A stretch of DNA of 64,000 bases from Favolaschia claudopus (Eukaryota > Basidiomycota > Agaricomycetes > Agaricales > Mycenaceae), in the NCBI GenBank assembly GCA_037176885.1, contig JAWWNJ010000028.1:1426001-1490000 (forward strand), written 5' to 3'. Position 1 is the first letter of the stretch. Every line of letters starts with the position of its first letter. Below are positions 1 to 14,337 of the stretch, one piece after another. The position numbers and the translations under genes are program-made. The notes beneath the pieces are model-generated. The model saw nothing but the letters and a program-made list of their open reading frames with translations, made no database searches and was not told the DNA's origin.

Positions 1-1395
1 GTTGTTTTCTCAAACTCGATGCTTCTGGCCATTTTTTGTGAGAAAAAAAGGGGAGACAAACGAAGGCACTGTATTTGAATGTATGATGTCGGTCCGAGCA
101 GTTTCATTCCAGTATGCGATGAGATCCTGTAATGTTTGCTCTGAGAATCCAAAAAAGCACAAGTCATTCAAACTCCGACACACACGTGTGCGGATGTGAC
201 GTGAGCCAACGTGATCAAACCGAACCATCAATTCTCCTTGTCGTCTTCCTCCACCTTCCCCGCTCTGCTCTGTGTTGCTGCTCTGTCATTCAAGCTGCAA
301 GCCCTCAAAAGTTCTTTCCTCAAGCTCTTAGCCTCAAAACCCCTCAAGCCTGCAAGTTTATGACTGGTTCCTGCTGTGCTTCAAGTTTCAAGAGATTGCT
401 CGTTTTGACTCGCGTCTTGTCCTCGGCTACTTCTATGGGCTTCTATGGCTTGTCTGTGTGGACTCCGACTCTCTTGCGGCGCATTTCAAACTCTCGTAGA
501 CTCGTGCGGATCCGAGGCTGCACTCCGCCGTAGTGAGGTGGATGTGGAGGCTGAGCCGAATCGGTGTGTTATTCTTCTTAGTGCGTCTACTTACTCACTT
601 CGGCTTCTGCAGAGCACTGACCCATGACTCTTTCGACGTCTTTACTTCTGTCTCAATGGTGTCGCCTGCGATTCAGTGCGTTACCCATTTATTCTGTCGT
701 TGCACTCGCTTATATACATCGTAGCTCATACCGCCCGAATATATAACGATGGGGCCGGTGACTGTCGGTGAGCATTATGCTGGATACCTTCTGCATGTGG
801 TCTGGGTCACTAGTGGCTGCAATGTGTATTTTCCTGTAGCCCAATGCACATTTTCTATCATGTACCGAAACGATGAACAGTCAGATACAGGTTGAATTTC
901 AACCAGTTGTAGCCTGCTATTCAGCAAACAATAGGTTGGAAGTTCAGCCACAGCAAAACATCCTGCTATAGGTTGATAAACAGTCTCGCACTGGTTGAAG
1001 TTCTTAAACTAGCTGTAGGATGATTTTTAAAGTTTTCATCCTAGCGTTGGCTACAGCGAATACATCCTACCTAAGGTTGATAATCAATCTACCATAGGCT
1101 GACATTCAATCTAGCGTAGGTTGTTTCTGTAGGTTGCCAATCATCCTACCCGGAAACTTGAGAGTAATAGGTAGTGACCGGGGGCCTGATGGAGGGAGAA
1201 CAAGAAAAATTGTCAAGTCGTGACAGCGTGTAAATTTCCCCACGTCATCGGCGCCGGCAAACAGACTTACCGGCGACACGTGTACTGGGAAAGTGGTTCA
1301 TTTTCAAAAGCGTGTCACACTCATCACACCCTCTCTTCCTTTTCCCCCACCACCACCCTCTCGCATCGCCTCGCATTCTCCCCCTTTCCCTCCGT
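1..1395. other. No supported gene
   Basis: No reading frame here shows a recognisable domain or a believable exon chain. The last ~150 bases before the LTR at 1396 (about 1240-1395) are pyrimidine-rich and look like a fungal promoter or 5' leader. The LTR may therefore have landed just upstream of, or within, a former gene start, but no coding exon can be shown. Confidence 0.5.
886..1150. repeat. Degenerate short repeat array
   Basis: The stretch is built from imperfect copies, in both orientations, of a motif close to TAGGTTGA and its complement TCAACCTA, spaced roughly every 25-35 bases. It also contains local palindromes such as GGTTGAAATTCAACC-like sequence near its left edge. The density of inverted motifs suggests the subterminal region of a MITE or a decayed element. 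No clean terminal repeats or target duplication were found. Confidence 0.4.
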
Positions 1396-2307
1396 TGATA
1401 GACCCGGTATTGGGCCAGGGCTGAATTTATTCATTTTCAGTTCAAGTGCTATTGTATTAAAAGAGTAATACATTAAATACCAAGGGAATACGCTCGTATG
1501 AGGACTGGCGTTTGCCTGAGCGGCCAGTTAAAGGATTATACACTAGTGGGAGGCCTGGTACTGTCTACGACTGCGCTGGTATAGCGTGGAAGTTATAATA
1601 TTCCAGGACAGACCTATCACGAAAGGTCTCTAACCATCCGGAATAGGATTGGGAGTCGCCCTGTGTTCCGACCAAAGGCACAATGAGTGGGATATTACTT
1701 GGGACTTATAAAAACATGCCGAAAGGCCAGAAGGAGTGTTTCCTGGAGGCAAGAGGCTTTCACGAATAATTCTATAAACCAATTACGAGGGATTTGCGGA
1801 CGTAGAATATTCCTACAAGGAACTACACATCATGCCGAGGAGGCTGCCGCCGTATTACGATCAAGGAGCACGGTCCGAGGAGGGACAACCATTAATGCCA
1901 ATTTGGGCAATATTGATTAGGCCGCAGCGGGCCACTGTCATAACATAATGATCGGGATAAGGACTTGGATTGAATGCACTTTTGATCTATTTCCTGTTCC
2001 GGCCACCAAGGATAGGGCGAGGGCATGGCGGGCCCTAGGTTTCTCTCACCATATACCCGTTTGTCAATTGTTCGGTCTCTTATTATTTATTAGTGAAAGG
2101 TATAAAAGGCATCGTTTCCTGTACTGGTACTCCAGTGGATTCCCTCCTCTCGTTGTGAGCGTCAAGCCAGTATTGGCTTCGTGAATAACTAGACGTTGGA
2201 CTCCATTCGAGATAAACTCCAGAAGCTTATTTGTTTTCTTTGGTTTGTTTCGTCAATATATATTGTCTGTTGGATCATCTCTTGAATTGTACGCGTGAAT
2301 ATTGGAA
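1396..2307 (+). mobile_element. Solo LTR, copy 1
   Basis: This ~912 bp segment is nearly identical to 11991-12903, with scattered substitutions only. It begins TGATAGACC and carries a TATA-box-like TATAAAAGG at 2101, about 200 bases before its right end, as expected for the promoter of an LTR. No gag, protease, reverse transcriptase or integrase lies next to it, so it is read as a solo LTR. The exact right edge is uncertain: both copies share sequence to about CGCGTGAATATTGG. Clear 5-bp target duplications are not visible. Confidence 0.7.
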
Positions 2308-3792
2308 CTTTGACCTACGGGACGCGTGAAATTATAAGAACTTTTGACCTACGGGACGCGTGAAACAGTTATTGGACATCTTTCGCGAGTGATATATTGG
2401 CGGCTTACAAGCAACTTAAACACCTAAACCTCTTGAGAAGAGTTACATCTCAAACCTTTGTTGAAACCCACACTTCCTGTGTCAACATAGGATTCGTATA
2501 GACGTTCTCTGTACAAAGTCAGCAATCGCGAAAGCTTAAGTTAGTATATTTTGAGTATTAGGATAGTTGGATTGCCACAGTCTATACTGGACTGGAACCC
2601 CGAACCTCGCACATCGATTTCATAGTGGTTAGGATTATATTTGGGATTTGATTTGGGATTTATTTCCTTTCATTTCTTGGGTGTTTTCCACAGTTGCCCT
2701 ATAGTCAGCGTTTCACCGTGTTGTCTACGTGTTGAGTGCCTATGCAGGTGGTTTGCTCTTTACGCTGACTTGTTCTCTGAGTTTTCTGCTGCACATCCAG
2801 GTCAGTATGTTCCACTGCTGACCCATGCGGACCGCTCTCATCTCCCACAGCCGCCTCTCGTGTCTTCCCTTTGCCTTTGACTTGCTCCCCAATGCCTCCC
2901 GCCCTCATTGATGCCTTCGCTCCAAACGTCCAGACGAAGAGGGCGCCACATAGCACTGTCAAATAGGTTTAAGAGGTGTGTGCTGGTTCTCACCTTTTTT
3001 TCGGTATCTCATCCACCTACCATGCAGTGTCATACCCATGCTTCTCCGCGCCGATTACATGCTCACTCCCTCGACTTCCGTCGGTCCCGAGGCCCCACCC
3101 CCCACTACTTTGCCTTCTACACCCGCCGTCCCACGCTCTCGTCACTTCCCCTCCACCGCCGAGGCCCTGCTGTCTCGTTCACCGCCCTCCTGTTGGCACA
3201 TCATATGTACCTACTGACAGAAGTACATCATATACCTCTGCTCCCCACCCTTTATAGTGCTCCGTCCCGCCGTTTACCCTCACTGATATTCTGAGGTCTG
3301 CCTTTCTTTTTCTCTTCCATATATTCTATGTACTCATTGCCCCGTAGACCTCAAGGAGTTGAGTACACTTTGAGCTCGCAACTGGACAGAACCGAGGTAT
3401 GTGGATATGCAAACATTTCCCTTCTGTGCGCTGAAATTTGTCTCAGTGCCCATGCTGTTGGCCCACCTCTCGGCGATCCGTGCCGCGTTGCTGCTGAATG
3501 AGTGTGTTGTCTGGATTCAATGTAGTACCTGTGTAATCAGTAGTTAGCGATGAATGCAATTGGTCTTTTATCCGTTCTTGATCGTCAATCTCGATGAAAT
3601 GTGAAGTGAAACTGTCAATGAGTGCTGGAAACTTTTCGAAACCCCGCAGATATTTTGTGTAGAAGTTCTCAAAAAGTTTCGGAAGTTATCTGTTGAGAAG
3701 ATATTTTAGGTAAATTATGAAACTGTGCAAAACTGTCGATATTTTCTGATATTTTCTGATACTTTTAGCGAAAATATCTGGGGAGGGTTTTC
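2308..3792. other. No supported gene; possible element remnants
   Basis: After the LTR, a short unit GACCTACGGGACGCGTGAA occurs twice in tandem around 2312-2365. Around 2892-3220 there are short proline- and serine-rich reading frames that look like decayed coding sequence, but none has a recognisable domain. The rest (3300-3792) is AT-richer, with short repeats near 3740-3780. No gene is called. Confidence 0.45.
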
Positions 3793-4010
3793 CTGATGTA
3801 GGCTATTAATATAATGCCTTTCTCCTGTAATGGGTTTTACGGTCAACAGCTTGGAGCTCACTCTGACCCTCCTTAGTGTCACCAACAGAGGTACTGACTT
3901 CCTATTGATAGTCAAGTGAGACTATAGTCGTGGTGGGTAGTTGGGGTATTTGGGGCCGCACTTGACTTAAAATAGCCAGATATAACGCGCAAAAATCGCC
4001 AGTCGTTACA
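3793..4010 (-). mobile_element. LTR fragment (TGTAACGAC type), inverted
   Basis: Read on the minus strand from 4010, this ~218 bp block starts TGTAACGACTGG. It matches 5993-6213 on the plus strand at high identity, then diverges. TGTAACGAC is a usual type of LTR start. Together with the plus-strand copy it forms an inverted pair about 2 kb apart, with both copies reading outward. Confidence 0.6.
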
Positions 4011-4740
4011 ACGGGGAGAGCCTGAGGATGGTGAATGAGCCCCGACGTAGATGAGTAAGAAGCTTTGGTATGATCTTGAGCTAAGTCTGGGCTTATGTAC
4101 TATGTCTGTGGTTATGGAGAATTGATCAAGTTTTCAAGTTGCAGAAAGAGAGGAAAAAAGAGGGAAAAAGGGGAAAGATTCATAGATACCTTAGGTTGAA
4201 TGTGCAACACAGTCTTCACATCTAACCCTTGTGCAGCCAGTGGATTGAGCAAATTACTGTCTTGATTTCATCTTGATTCATTTCCCTAATTGAGTAAACA
4301 TTCAGCGAATTCAAGACTATGTCTATTCGGGTTTAGTTCCCAAAGCGACATAGGACAAGCCAATGGAATTCAAGATTGGTAACCAGCAACTCCCGCCATC
4401 AACTGCCAGCGCACTTTCCCGTCTCAATTTGCTAATCCTGCTCTGCTTTCATCTTGTCTCTGCACCCATGTCCGCCTGGAACTTCTTGGTTTCTTCCGAG
4501 TCTTGTCTCTCTTCTTCAAACTGGGGCTCTTAAAAGTCAAAACTGGCAGGAATAAACTCTGCGAATCGACATCTCATTCTCCGAGCCATGTCATCTACAC
4601 ATTGGAAGCTCGGCCGGTCTTCCCACCTTGAAGAACAAGTTGCGGTATAACAGATTTGCTCGGATGGGATCCGGCCCATTGGATTTCAAACACGGAACCT
4701 GTGGCTTCAAATCTGGCCCAGCAACTAAGGATGGACACGG
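4011..4740. other. No supported gene
   Basis: Only short, unconvincing reading frames are present in this stretch between two LTR-type repeats. No domain, RNA gene or clean repeat boundary was recognised. Confidence 0.5.
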
Positions 4741-5970
4741 TGACAGACCTGGTATTGGGCTACGCCTGAATTTATGTATTTTCAGGCTAGTTACAACAGT
4801 ACCATCTGTCACCGGTTGTCACGGTGTGGTAAGGACTCGTCATGATCATCAGTCGGAGTTTGAATGACTTGTGCTCATTTCACGACGATGCCCGTACTTG
4901 CTTCCCTTCGACAACGAGAACCCTGTGGACTATTCACCTCAAAATCAGCCGGAAATGTCTTGGAAAGTACTTTCCCCATATTCAAAATAAACACAACAAA
5001 TAATGTGCTCATCTGCAAGATGTCTGCATGCTTGGCATTGCTTGCAAGACCGGATCCCAAGACAAAGACGCCGAAAGACGCGATCTCAAAGACGAAAGAC
5101 GCACTGCACAAGACAAAGTTGGTCAAAGACATAAGATGCCAAAGACACATGTGTAGTTTTACTGATGTGTGTCATAAACATTTCATCCGTTTGCATAAGG
5201 TTGGTGGTTCCATTCTGCCTTTTGGCAGTTTTTGATCTTGTCATAATTCTCAGTGGCTGTTCCCTTCCACGGCTATATTGCAATATGGGTATTATTGGCC
5301 GCCCGACCGAGCATCGACTGTATCGCAATACTGCAGCTGGCCGCGGTCGACCGTATTGCAATATAGGTACAGTCTCTACATCTTTAAGACTCATTAGAAC
5401 TCGAGAGGTGTTACCAGGAGCAGGAGGCTTCCGCGGAAGGTCAAGGACAGGATTATAATTCAGGAACGTTGAAGACCCAAGGGAAGAGAGTGTCCCTTAT
5501 TCACGCAATACTAGTTGGAGCAAGTAGATCATCAATTGGATAGCACAGAGGGCTATTGAATCATGGCCGGAGATAAGGCGGGTGCCGGAGGTAGAACAAT
5601 GGTATCTAGTGGATGCTGGAGGTAAAGGCGTAAATCCCTCATCACTGTCGGAGGAAAGCCTTTAACAAGTAAAACTGAATGAGGTCTGGACCAAGAGGGT
5701 CCGGAGTTACCAACATTATACCCATAAGATTGTTTGTTTATCATCTCATATTTATTGCTGTGAATGTATATAAAGCACTGTATCATTTACTGGAGCTCTA
5801 GTGGATTCCCCCCTCTCGTTGTGAGCGTCAAGCCAGTGTTGGCTTCGTGAATAACTAGACGTTGGACTTCATTCGAGATAAACTCCAGAAGCTTATTTGT
5901 TTCTTTTGTTTGTTTTCGTTACAATATACTGTCTGTTGGATCAAATCTTGAGTTATACGCGTGAACATCT
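4741..5970 (+). mobile_element. Divergent LTR related to copies 1 and 2
   Basis: The left end (TGACAGACCTGGTATTGGGC) and the right ~200 bp (from about 5755, including a GTATATAAAGC promoter-like site and the conserved block around 5800-5965) match the two full LTRs at 1396 and 11991. The ~1 kb in between does not. This is a diverged or rearranged member of the same LTR family. The boundaries and the unity of the segment are inferred. Confidence 0.5.
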
Positions 5971-5992
5971 TGTTGAGAATCAATACAAACGC

Positions 5993-7455
5993 TGTAACGA
6001 CTGGCCATTTTTGCGCGTTATATCTGGCTATTTTAAGTCAAGTGCGGCCCTAAACAACCCAACTACCCGCCACGACTATAGTCTTACTCGACTATCAATA
6101 GGAAGTCAGTACCTCTGTTGGTGACATTAAGGAGGGTCAAAGTGAGCTCCGAGCTGTTGACCGTACAACCCATCACAGGAGAAGGGCATTATAATAATAG
6201 CCTACTGCAGTACTATGGATCTGTTCCATAACAGAACCCTCAGAAGAGTGACGAAGAGTCAAGTACTTGTGTACTACGGACTTGGACGAAGGTCTACAAG
6301 GATGTAGAAGGCGCCGCGGTGGACATCAGAATCAACATCAGTCAATGGACAGATGCCGCGGGCTGCCGACTATAAATAGACGGCTGGGACAGCGGAAAGG
6401 GATCTCATACAGGGGATGCCGAAGTCAGGATCAGAAGGCAGAGTCATGGCAAGACATGAGGTCTTTGACAGGAGTGATGATGTTGTGATGCTGAAGCCGA
6501 ACAAGTGCGGCAACTTCATTAGAAATCTATTTCTATATTGGAGTCAGTGCGGATGACTTGGTGGCTTGATAAATTAGACAACAGACGGGTCCGTGAAATC
6601 GCGAGTGAATTGGAATGTCCCAAGAATAGTCTTAGGAGTCAGTAGAGGCGTTGATGGCACCACCAGAAGGGTTGCCGCCAGTGACGGATTGACGGGATCA
6701 CCAATGATGGTGTTCCGCAGGCTTCCACAATTCAGTGATTCAACCGTGAGAGTCATAACTGCTGACTTTCAACCATTGGATCGACAAGCCAAGAGGCTGC
6801 CGAAGGTCCTCCGGGACACCCAAATACCAATATACCATCTCTCTACTCAATTGGATTGACATTGCTTACTCTGTACTATTTATGTGATGTATTTCTTGGC
6901 ATTAGTATAAAAGGACCTGTATTTCTCGTTGAGCTGGAGGACATTGCGCTCAGTCTATTGGACAGTGTTGGTGAACTCAGGCAGCAACGTAGAGGCATAT
7001 ATAAAGATATTGTCTACTCGTTTGTCTTAATAGAAACTGTGTTGAAGTTCAAGTCAAGTGTGAATCCTAAGCATTCGTTTCGAGAGCGTTCACCCGCGGA
7101 GGCTTCGCCTTTGAGTAGCTTTGTCGTGGTACTAGTGTGCTAGGAACTGCCTGCCTCTATAATCCGCGGACTGTCTATTTCGTTGTGAGGATACGTGTGC
7201 TCGAGAGTGAACTAGTATCTCCCTGAGTCTGAAGAGAGTGGAACTGTCCATCCGCTAAAGCATTGCGTTGGAACTGCTGGCGCATAACCTGAAGGGATCT
7301 GATTCGTCCTCGTCTGAAAGGCTTGTGCTATATAAAGGAGTGTCAAACGTCCCTGGAAATTGGAGGTTCAGGTCTATAGTGCGACTGGTGCTATAAGAAT
7401 TGTACAGTCTGCCGCGGGAACTGCCTACTGTGCAATCTATAGTTTGAAATAAATT
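5993..7455 (+). mobile_element. LTR-like element (TGTAACGAC type)
   Basis: It starts TGTAACGACTGG immediately downstream of the previous LTR remnant. It carries a TATAAAAGG promoter-like motif at about 6906 and has no coding capacity for retroelement proteins. The first ~220 bp recur inverted at 3793-4010. The right end is not proven. The segment runs up to the stop codon of the hAT transposase gene at 7459, so it may include that gene's 3' flank. Confidence 0.45.
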
Positions 7456-7458
7456 CAA

Positions 7459-10400
7459 CTAATCCTCGAGCTCGTTATCAGTGCCCATCTCGACGTCCGA
7501 ATCGTGAACCTCGACAACTTCCTTTGCCTTCTCCTTACCCTTCCCCTTGCTGGTCTTTGCACTCTTCTTTGTCACGCTCTGTTCAGCGGTGGTCTTCTTC
7601 CCGCGCCTTAGTTTCTTCTCCATGATCTGAACCGCATCTTTGGAAGACGGCATCAAGGGAGTTCCAATCCAAGAGCCCAGCGCAACCCGAGCTTTGAAAG
7701 TCTGGGAACTGGTCTGATGCTGCAGATGGTTGAGCTGGAGGCGACCATTTGAGAAAGCACGTTCAGCATCGACAGACGAAGCTGGTGATAAATCAGATCA
7801 ACATTGAAAAACATTGTAGCGGTAATGATATACCTGGGGCGGACAAGAAATCTAAAGCCATGCGGGCCAGTTGAGGCCGAGTCGGTAATGCATTCTCCCA
7901 GTAACGGAGGACGCCCACTCTGTACCCACCCTCTGCTTCCGACAGCGTGATCTCGGCCGCAGAAACTGGAGGAGCAGCCAAATAGGCTTCAATGGAGTCG
8001 GGATTGAGACTCACTCCCTGCGGCGCGTCGCGTTTGCTGGCCCATCTATTGACCTGATCACAGTGAATACAATGTAAAGCTTGGATGAGAAGGATTGATT
8101 TAAATACCTTAGCGGGGGGAGCTGGAGCGTCAACGGCTGCCTGGGTAGTCGGAGAGACTTTTGGAGCATAAGACTCTGACCAGCGCAGCTGTACGATCCT
8201 GTCTGCCTCTTTGCGATCCGCCTCGACCCAGCCATCATTCCAAATGAACCATTCCATTTTCTTGTCAGGACACATTACTTAACGGATTTAAGTATTGACT
8301 CCTACACCACGAAATTCACGCTCACCTATCGCGATCCGATAAACCTCACAATCATCTGTCAACGCATAATACTTCCCAACAATCTCAAGCGCTGCCAACG
8401 CTGCTATGCGAGTAACAGTGTGCAAGGTAGCATCATGTGAAATATTGGTGAGCTGCGCCTCCAGGTCTTCGAGCATGGGTATGACTTCATAAACAAGCGG
8501 CACTTCTGCGCGCGAGAAAAGCCGTGTAAGCTCCTCAAAAATCTATGAATCACAGTGTCGTTACGAGTGAGCGCGGCTGATAATAAATACAGACAGTCTG
8601 ACTCACCACCAGAACTTCGCAAAGCTCCTTCGCGAGTGCCCACTGTTTGGGAGTTAAGGCATACTCCGATAAGCCGTCCGAGGTCAGCTGTTTCACAGGG
8701 GTTTTGAATTGGACATGAGCAGCGAGGCATACAAGATCGGAGTTCCACCTGGTCGGGACTCGACGATCAAGAGCTACTTTCCCGTTCGCGCTGTCGTTAG
8801 CTTGCACTAGTTTCTCAAATTTTTCCTGCAGTGTGGATGAATCATGTACACGGCGGGCAAGGCCCGCAACCTAAGCATATCGTCAGAATAAGCATGCTGT
8901 GAGATATAGAAGAGATGTCGCCTTCGGGAACAGCAGTAGAGCCTCGGTTTCCTCCTCTTTTGACATGTGAAGAAACCATTCCGACTCTGCTCTCGCAACA
9001 GCTCTTGCTTTGACGGTTTTGATGGCGGAAGCATCGAACTCAGCTTTACCTTCATCCATCAACCCGGGCCTCGTCAAGTTCCACGTCCGCAACGATAGGC
9101 TCATCTGCTTCTTCGGGAACGAGAGAGGTCTCTGCCGGTACGGGGGTTGGGCCAGCGGGTGTCGTTGTTGCGGTTGCTGTAGTACGTTTTCGTTTACTGC
9201 CTGCAGTTGCTTTTGGCTGAGGCTTTTTCTTTGGTTGTTTGAAGAAAAACGAAAGGAAAGCCTAGTATGAACGGGTAAATATTCGAGGACACGAGGCGGT
9301 ATAGCAGGGACACGCACCTTGGCAATTAAGTTGACAGTATGCGGGAAGCACCGTGTTCGAGACAAAGCTCCTCGGTATGTAGGAATGTTCGCGTCGTCAG
9401 CGAGGCTAGTTGCTGTAGAGTCACAGTTGCTGGCATTGTCCATGCACAATGTGTGAAGCTTATTAATCAATATATCAGACTATGTGACCGATCGAAAGGC
9501 AAAACTCGGAACGTACAAGGTGGTCAATACCGAAACGCTTAAAGCATTTGGCAATCTGCTCAGCCAGGTACTCGCCAGTATGTCGTTCTTTCAGACTATC
9601 GAGAAATCACCGCAAGCTGGCCACAAAGAAAACAAATCCTTACCGAATAAACTCGAGAATTGTGCGGTGAATCTTTCCGAGACTAAACCATATAATAACA
9701 ACACCGAGGTATGACGCTACTATTGGAGCAGTCCAACCATCAACAACACAATGGATGGCCCCTTGATAATCCTAGAATAAACCCATGGGCCGTCAGATAC
9801 AATGAAACTGAGATAGAACACAAGTATACTCGAAAATATTCTTTCACTTGCTTCCATCCTTCCTCGTAAAGTGCACGAACATCGCGCGATACAGTAGACG
9901 GCGATGGAACGTTGGTACCGGGACGTAAAAGCTCAACCTCCTCCAGATACAACGGGTCGGTTACGGAGTTGAATGGCCGGTGCAAAGCTGCACATCGTAA
10001 GGCTATAAGGGCGCGATGGTGAGCAGGAGTGTACCGCGATACGGAGCGGTGAAGGTCCTGCTGCGCCCCTTTACTCGAATCGGCGCCAACCTCAACCTTT
10101 CGGCTCTCACAACAAGTTTTCATCGTTCGCGCGAGGTTTGAGGTACCTTGGCTATTCTGTATCCGTTTCCGCCGCTGCACGTTATGATCCTTCGGGTCGA
10201 AACGGCACGTAAATAGAAATATGAGACAGTGTGGATTGCTATCCTTGTCGAGCTGGCGTTCGAGCGAAACGGTGTAATGGTCGTACACGGGTGACTTCCA
10301 AGATTTTTGACTGGCAGCTGGGAGGGAATCTAATGAACAGGGAAGGATTGTTTCAAGTAAGCACGTACCAATTATCTCCTCGTCTGTCAAATGCCATACT

Positions 10401-10711
10401 GCTTTGTCAGTCTTCTCAACGTCTTTATCTTTCGCCTTGCGGGGTTTCGGAGGGGATTGGACCACGGGTACGTCATCACAAGCGATCTTCGTCTGGGATC
10501 GCGTGTTCTTGGATGGCGAGTCGGTAAAGTTGCGTCGGGACGATGTCGGTTCGGGAGTTCGCGGCGGCGCTAGGAATACATTGCCGTGAATATGCCTTGA
10601 GAATAGCGGATCGAACCACTCACCATCCGAGTCCGAATCCGAATTTGAACCACCAGGAAGCCGAATGCGAAGCTGTAGATGTGATAGAGCCCCAATGCCA
10701 AGCTGCGCCAT
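7459..10711 (-). CDS. hAT-family transposase, multi-exon, apparently complete
   Basis: This encodes a cut-and-paste DNA transposase of the hAT superfamily, interrupted by several short introns. From N to C terminus: an acidic, Ser/Asp-rich leader; a BED-type zinc finger at about 10080-10310 (W...SPVYDHY, FTCRFDP, GTSNLAR..KTC); the first catalytic Asp in CVVDGWTAP near 9740; the second in CMDNASNCDS near 9440; the block RVPTRWNSD near 8750; and the dimerisation region SVDAERAFSNGRLQLNH near 7750 followed by ALGSW. The tail is Lys-rich and acidic. The start is the ATG at 10711; upstream in-frame sequence has no ATG. All exons join in frame by eye, so it could be active or only recently silenced. 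Terminal inverted repeats and an 8-bp target duplication were not located. It may be the source of mobility for the small hAT-like elements at 25318 and 36761, but their termini were not matched to it. Confidence 0.85.
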
Positions 10712-11990
10712 GGTAGCAGATCCAATGAGCAATTTGGGACTGTGTCCGAGTGTTGCCAGGATGTGTGATAATTGGTGGGTAGATACCCACGAAGCCAGAT
10801 GGTTTCCAAAACTTCCGCAGCCGTTGTTGACTTAGAAACGACTGGGATTTCAAGTTATAGTCAAGACATGTCAGTGGAAGCGGATTTAAAAACATACTGA
10901 TGGGCATCGATGTGCGCCCCGTTCCGAGAACAAATATAGTAAAAAGATCGGCCTTTACGAGCTTGGCCAGACGATCCTTCCGCATGTTTGCGGGATGTGT
11001 TCAATGGTAAATTCGTCTTTCAAACCACTTGATTTGATTGAGAGACAAATAGTTTGGAATTAAATTCATCCGCTCGAGCAGCGCAACTGCAAGTTCTCGT
11101 TAGTTACATACATGCACAACTTCATGATAGAAAACATACCGTAGAGGAAAAGATTGACAATAATATAGAAATAGATAGTACAAATCGTCCCAGGGAGAGA
11201 CTCCCATTCGAGATCTGTCAATTCGACTTTCCGAAGAGCAGTCGCAAACTCCTTTGAGAAAACATCCCACAGAATCATGGGGAAAAAAATAAGACAGCCA
11301 AACTCAAGACCCAAGAAACCAGGGGTCTAGATGAGACACAGAACCCTGTCGAGGCCGACAAAAGGGCCCTGCGAAACGACCGAGCCGGGCCTACACACCT
11401 CAGAGGAGGAGACTAGAAACAATGAGGGGAACACTCACGAAGAATGTATTGGATAGATATTCCAGGGTCGAACGACATGGTCCAAAATTTGCGACCACAG
11501 TAGATGGAGTGGGGACTGGCCGGTCCCTCGCTTTATAAGTACCTTCGCTCGCTAATTCTCGGAGCCGGATTTGAAAACCACAGATATTTGAAAATGAAGT
11601 GAGATGATCGGAGGACCACAAGGAAAAGAGAAAATTCAAGTATCCCAAAGACAGTGGACATTATTCATTCAGACACAAAGTCGGGCAAGCAGAAAATTCA
11701 TCCTTATGGCCTCCTTCGATGTAGCAATGACATTGCGGGCCAGAATTACAAGAGGCGCCGATTCACAGATTGCCAAGAGGACACGACAATGAAGACATCT
11801 GATTGCGGCGTTGCGCTCATCGGTCCGCGTGCTGCGCAGTGGGGCGTATCAGTATGCTTGTAGACAGTCGTCATCGATGCCGACGATCAGGCGGATGCTA
11901 AGAAGTGAGACAAAGAACTTTGAATTCGACGCTTCGTCTAGGGATGCGTAGAGGGAGCGAGAGATGAGCCTGAATCCACGGGTTATCCGT
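10712..11990. other. No supported gene; 5' side of hAT element
   Basis: Minus-strand frames at about 10740-10985 and 11700-11990 have some coding character, but no recognisable domain and no convincing start. The stretch is expected to include the right terminus of the hAT transposon. It should also hold whatever lay beyond the broken sulfatase gene, but no sulfatase 3' exons (for example a SDNGAE block) were found. Confidence 0.45.
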
Positions 11991-12903
11991 TGATAGACCC
12001 GGTATTGGGCCAGGGCTGAATTTATTCATTTTCAGTTCAAGTGCTATTGTATTAAAAGTGTAATACATTAAATACCAAGGGAATACGCTCGTATGAGGAC
12101 TGGCGTTTGCCTGAGCGGCCAGTTAAAGGATTATACACTAAGTGGGAGGTCTGGCACTGTCTACGACTGCGCTGGTATAGCGTGGAAGTTATAATATTCC
12201 AGAACAGACCTATCACGATAGGTCTCTAACCATCCGGAATAGGATTGGGAGTCGCCCTGTGTTCCGACCAAAGGCAGAATGAGTGGGATATTACTTGGAA
12301 CTTATAAGAACCTGCCGAAAGGCCAGAAGGAGTGTTTCCTGGAGGCAAGAGGCTTTCACGAATAATTCTATAAACCAATTGCGAGGGATTTGCGGACGCG
12401 GAATATTCCTACAAGGAGCTACACGTCATGCCGAGGTGGCTGCCGCCGTATTACGATCAAGGAGCACGGTCCGAGGAGGGACACCCATTGATGCCAATTT
12501 GGGCAATATTGATTAGGCCGCAGCGGGCCACTGTCATAACATAATGATCGGGATAAGGGAGTGGAACTCAATACACTTTTGATCCATTTCCTGTTCTGGC
12601 AACCAAGGATAGGGCGAGGGCATAGCGGGCCCTAGGTTTCTCTCACCATATACCCGTTTGTCAATTGTTCGGTCTCTTATTATTTATTAGTGAAAGGTAT
12701 AAAAGGCATCGTTTCCTGTACTGGTACTCTAGTGGATTCCCTCCTCTCGTTGTGAGCGTCAAGCCAGTATTGGCTTCGTGAACAACTAGACGTTGGACTC
12801 CATTCAAGATAAACTCCAGAAGCTTATTTGTTTCTTTGGTTTGTTTCGTCAATATATACTGTCTGTTGGATCATCTCTTGAATTGTACGCGTGGAATATT
12901 GGA
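11991..12903 (+). mobile_element. Solo LTR, copy 2, inside the sulfatase gene
   Basis: This ~912 bp segment is nearly identical to 1396-2307, with the same TGATAGACC start and a TATAAAAGG at 12698. Its right edge abuts the arylsulfatase gene about ten bases into an intron. No matching target duplication is visible across the two edges (left flank ATCCGT; right flank reads into the sulfatase intron). With the absence of the missing sulfatase exons on the other side, this fits a rearrangement between LTR copies better than a simple insertion. Confidence 0.7.
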
Positions 12904-12919
12904 AATTTTGGGAACTTAC

Positions 12920-14337
<1,418 letters not shown>

